From NCBI GenBank assembly GCA_020047885.1, contig JAIFNF010000002.1, positions 1 to 14,753 of the forward strand: a stretch of 14,753 nucleotides of DNA, given 5' to 3'. The notes under the pieces were generated by a model. It was not told the DNA's origin and did no database searches. It was given only the letters and a program-made list of their open reading frames with translations. Below are positions 14,217 to 14,753 of the stretch, piece by piece (position 1 is the first letter of the stretch; each line of letters starts with the position of its first letter). The DNA comes from Gammaproteobacteria bacterium (GTDB taxonomy: Bacteria > Pseudomonadota > Gammaproteobacteria > Competibacterales > Competibacteraceae). A program made the translations under genes and the position numbers.

Positions 14217-14671
14217 GGCGTTCTGGGCGGCGACGGCTGGGGTTGATCTTTGGGCGGCGGTGGCCGGGTAGCGGGATCATCCGGATTTTGCGCAGGCAGC
14301 TCTTGCGGGGGATTAGCCTTGAACGCGGTGAGCGTACTCAACACCGGGCCATTCTCGACCGAGCGAACTGTGACCTCCAATCGGCGCAGATCAGGATCAT
14401 CGGTTTTAGCGAAACGGCTTTCCCATAGCCAGGCGCGATTGGCCAACTCGGCGCTACCCCGCACGATACCCTCATCCGGCCAGGGTTCGGCGGCCAGCAA
14501 CTGTTCATTGACCTTATTGAGCGCGACCCAACTGGCGAAGGTCTGGTCGCGCAGCCAGGCAGTGCTGGCAATGCTTTGCGTAGCCGCGTTGATGATTGCA
14601 CCCATAGCGATGGCCAGCACCGCCATGGCCACCAGCACTTCCAGCAGAGTGAAGCCGGACATGCGCTTCAT
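14213..14671 (-). CDS. gspI: Type II secretion minor pseudopilin I
   Basis: Minor pseudopilin forming the core of the pseudopilus tip with GspJ and GspK. 152 residues, a little longer than the usual 120-130. The prepilin signal is MKRMSGFTLLEVLVAMAVLA: short leader, Gly6 cut site, Phe +1, Glu +5. The GspI body includes WVALNKVNEQLLAAEPWPDEG (about 48-68) and the central WLWESRF...LRRLEVTVRS strands. The last about 35 residues are an unusual Pro-rich tail (NPPQELPAQNPDDPATRPPP onward) beyond the folded domain. ATG 14671 overlaps the gspH stop (ATGA), and its own stop overlaps gspJ. Confidence 0.94.
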   Translation of the reverse strand: MKRMSGFTLLEVLVAMAVLAIAMGAIINAATQSIASTAWLRDQTFASWVALNKVNEQLLAAEPWPDEGIVRGSAELANRAWLWESRFAKTDDPDLRRLEVTVRSVENGPVLSTLTAFKANPPQELPAQNPDDPATRPPPPKDQPQPSPPRTP

Positions 14672-14753
14672 CGGGTCACTTCCCCGACTGTCAACCGGCC
14701 CATGGCGTCGCCGGCGACCCGATACAAGGGCGCATCCAGCGCCTGATCGTCTA
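14668..14753 (-). CDS. gspH: Type II secretion pseudopilin H, 3' end only
   Basis: Minus-strand frame entering from the right edge and stopping TGA at 14670-14668. It gives about 28 residues including LYRVAGDAMGRLTVGEVTR, which looks like the C-terminal beta strands of GspH. The identification rests mainly on position directly before gspI with an ATGA overlap, as in the standard gspG-H-I-J-K order. The prepilin signal lies outside the window. Confidence 0.75.
   Translation of the reverse strand, partial: DDQALDAPLYRVAGDAMGRLTVGEVTR

Overview
The window looks like a chromosomal segment of a moderately GC-rich gammaproteobacterium. The order leuC-leuD-leuB-asd-fimV is the arrangement known from Pseudomonas and relatives, and Asd, FimV, the MltD-type transglycosylase and the general secretion pathway proteins are all of gammaproteobacterial type. 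The genus cannot be named from this sequence alone.

Layout. 1-1148 (minus): metK, complete except for the last few codons. 1307-1819 (plus): a small HExxH protein of unknown function, divergent from metK. 1824-2392: a remnant of a Uma2-family gene, then a 347-bp non-autonomous IS200/IS605 element (1986-2332) of precisely IS608 type, then the short leuC leader. 2396-6337 (plus): leuC, leuD, leuB, asd, for leucine and aspartate-family amino-acid synthesis. 6520-8829 (plus): fimV, a peptidoglycan-binding inner-membrane hub protein with two different tandem repeats. From 8887 to the right edge everything is on the minus strand. In transcription order it reads gspH (3' end only), gspI, gspJ, gspK, gspL, gspM, gspN, then an mltD-like lipoprotein transglycosylase. 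The gsp genes overlap by a few bases or nearly abut and form one type II secretion operon, encoding minor pseudopilins H-K, the inner-membrane platform proteins L and M, and N.

The most notable features are lesions and a mobile element. leuB is in frame but only 215 codons long. It lacks about 140-145 central residues that carry the catalytic Lys and the metal-binding Asp residues, so as written it cannot be an active 3-isopropylmalate dehydrogenase. gspJ is split by a frameshift that looks like a roughly 32-35 bp deletion at a short repeat. The Uma2 remnant may also be an internal deletion. These could be real gene decay or assembly collapse at microhomologies, and raw reads would decide.

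The IS element keeps every recognition signal known for IS608 TnpA: flank TTAC, guide AAAG, left hairpin, guide GAAT, right hairpin and terminal TCAA. It has no transposase gene. Its interior is a chain of hairpins that could be a stand-alone TnpB-type guide RNA (omega RNA).
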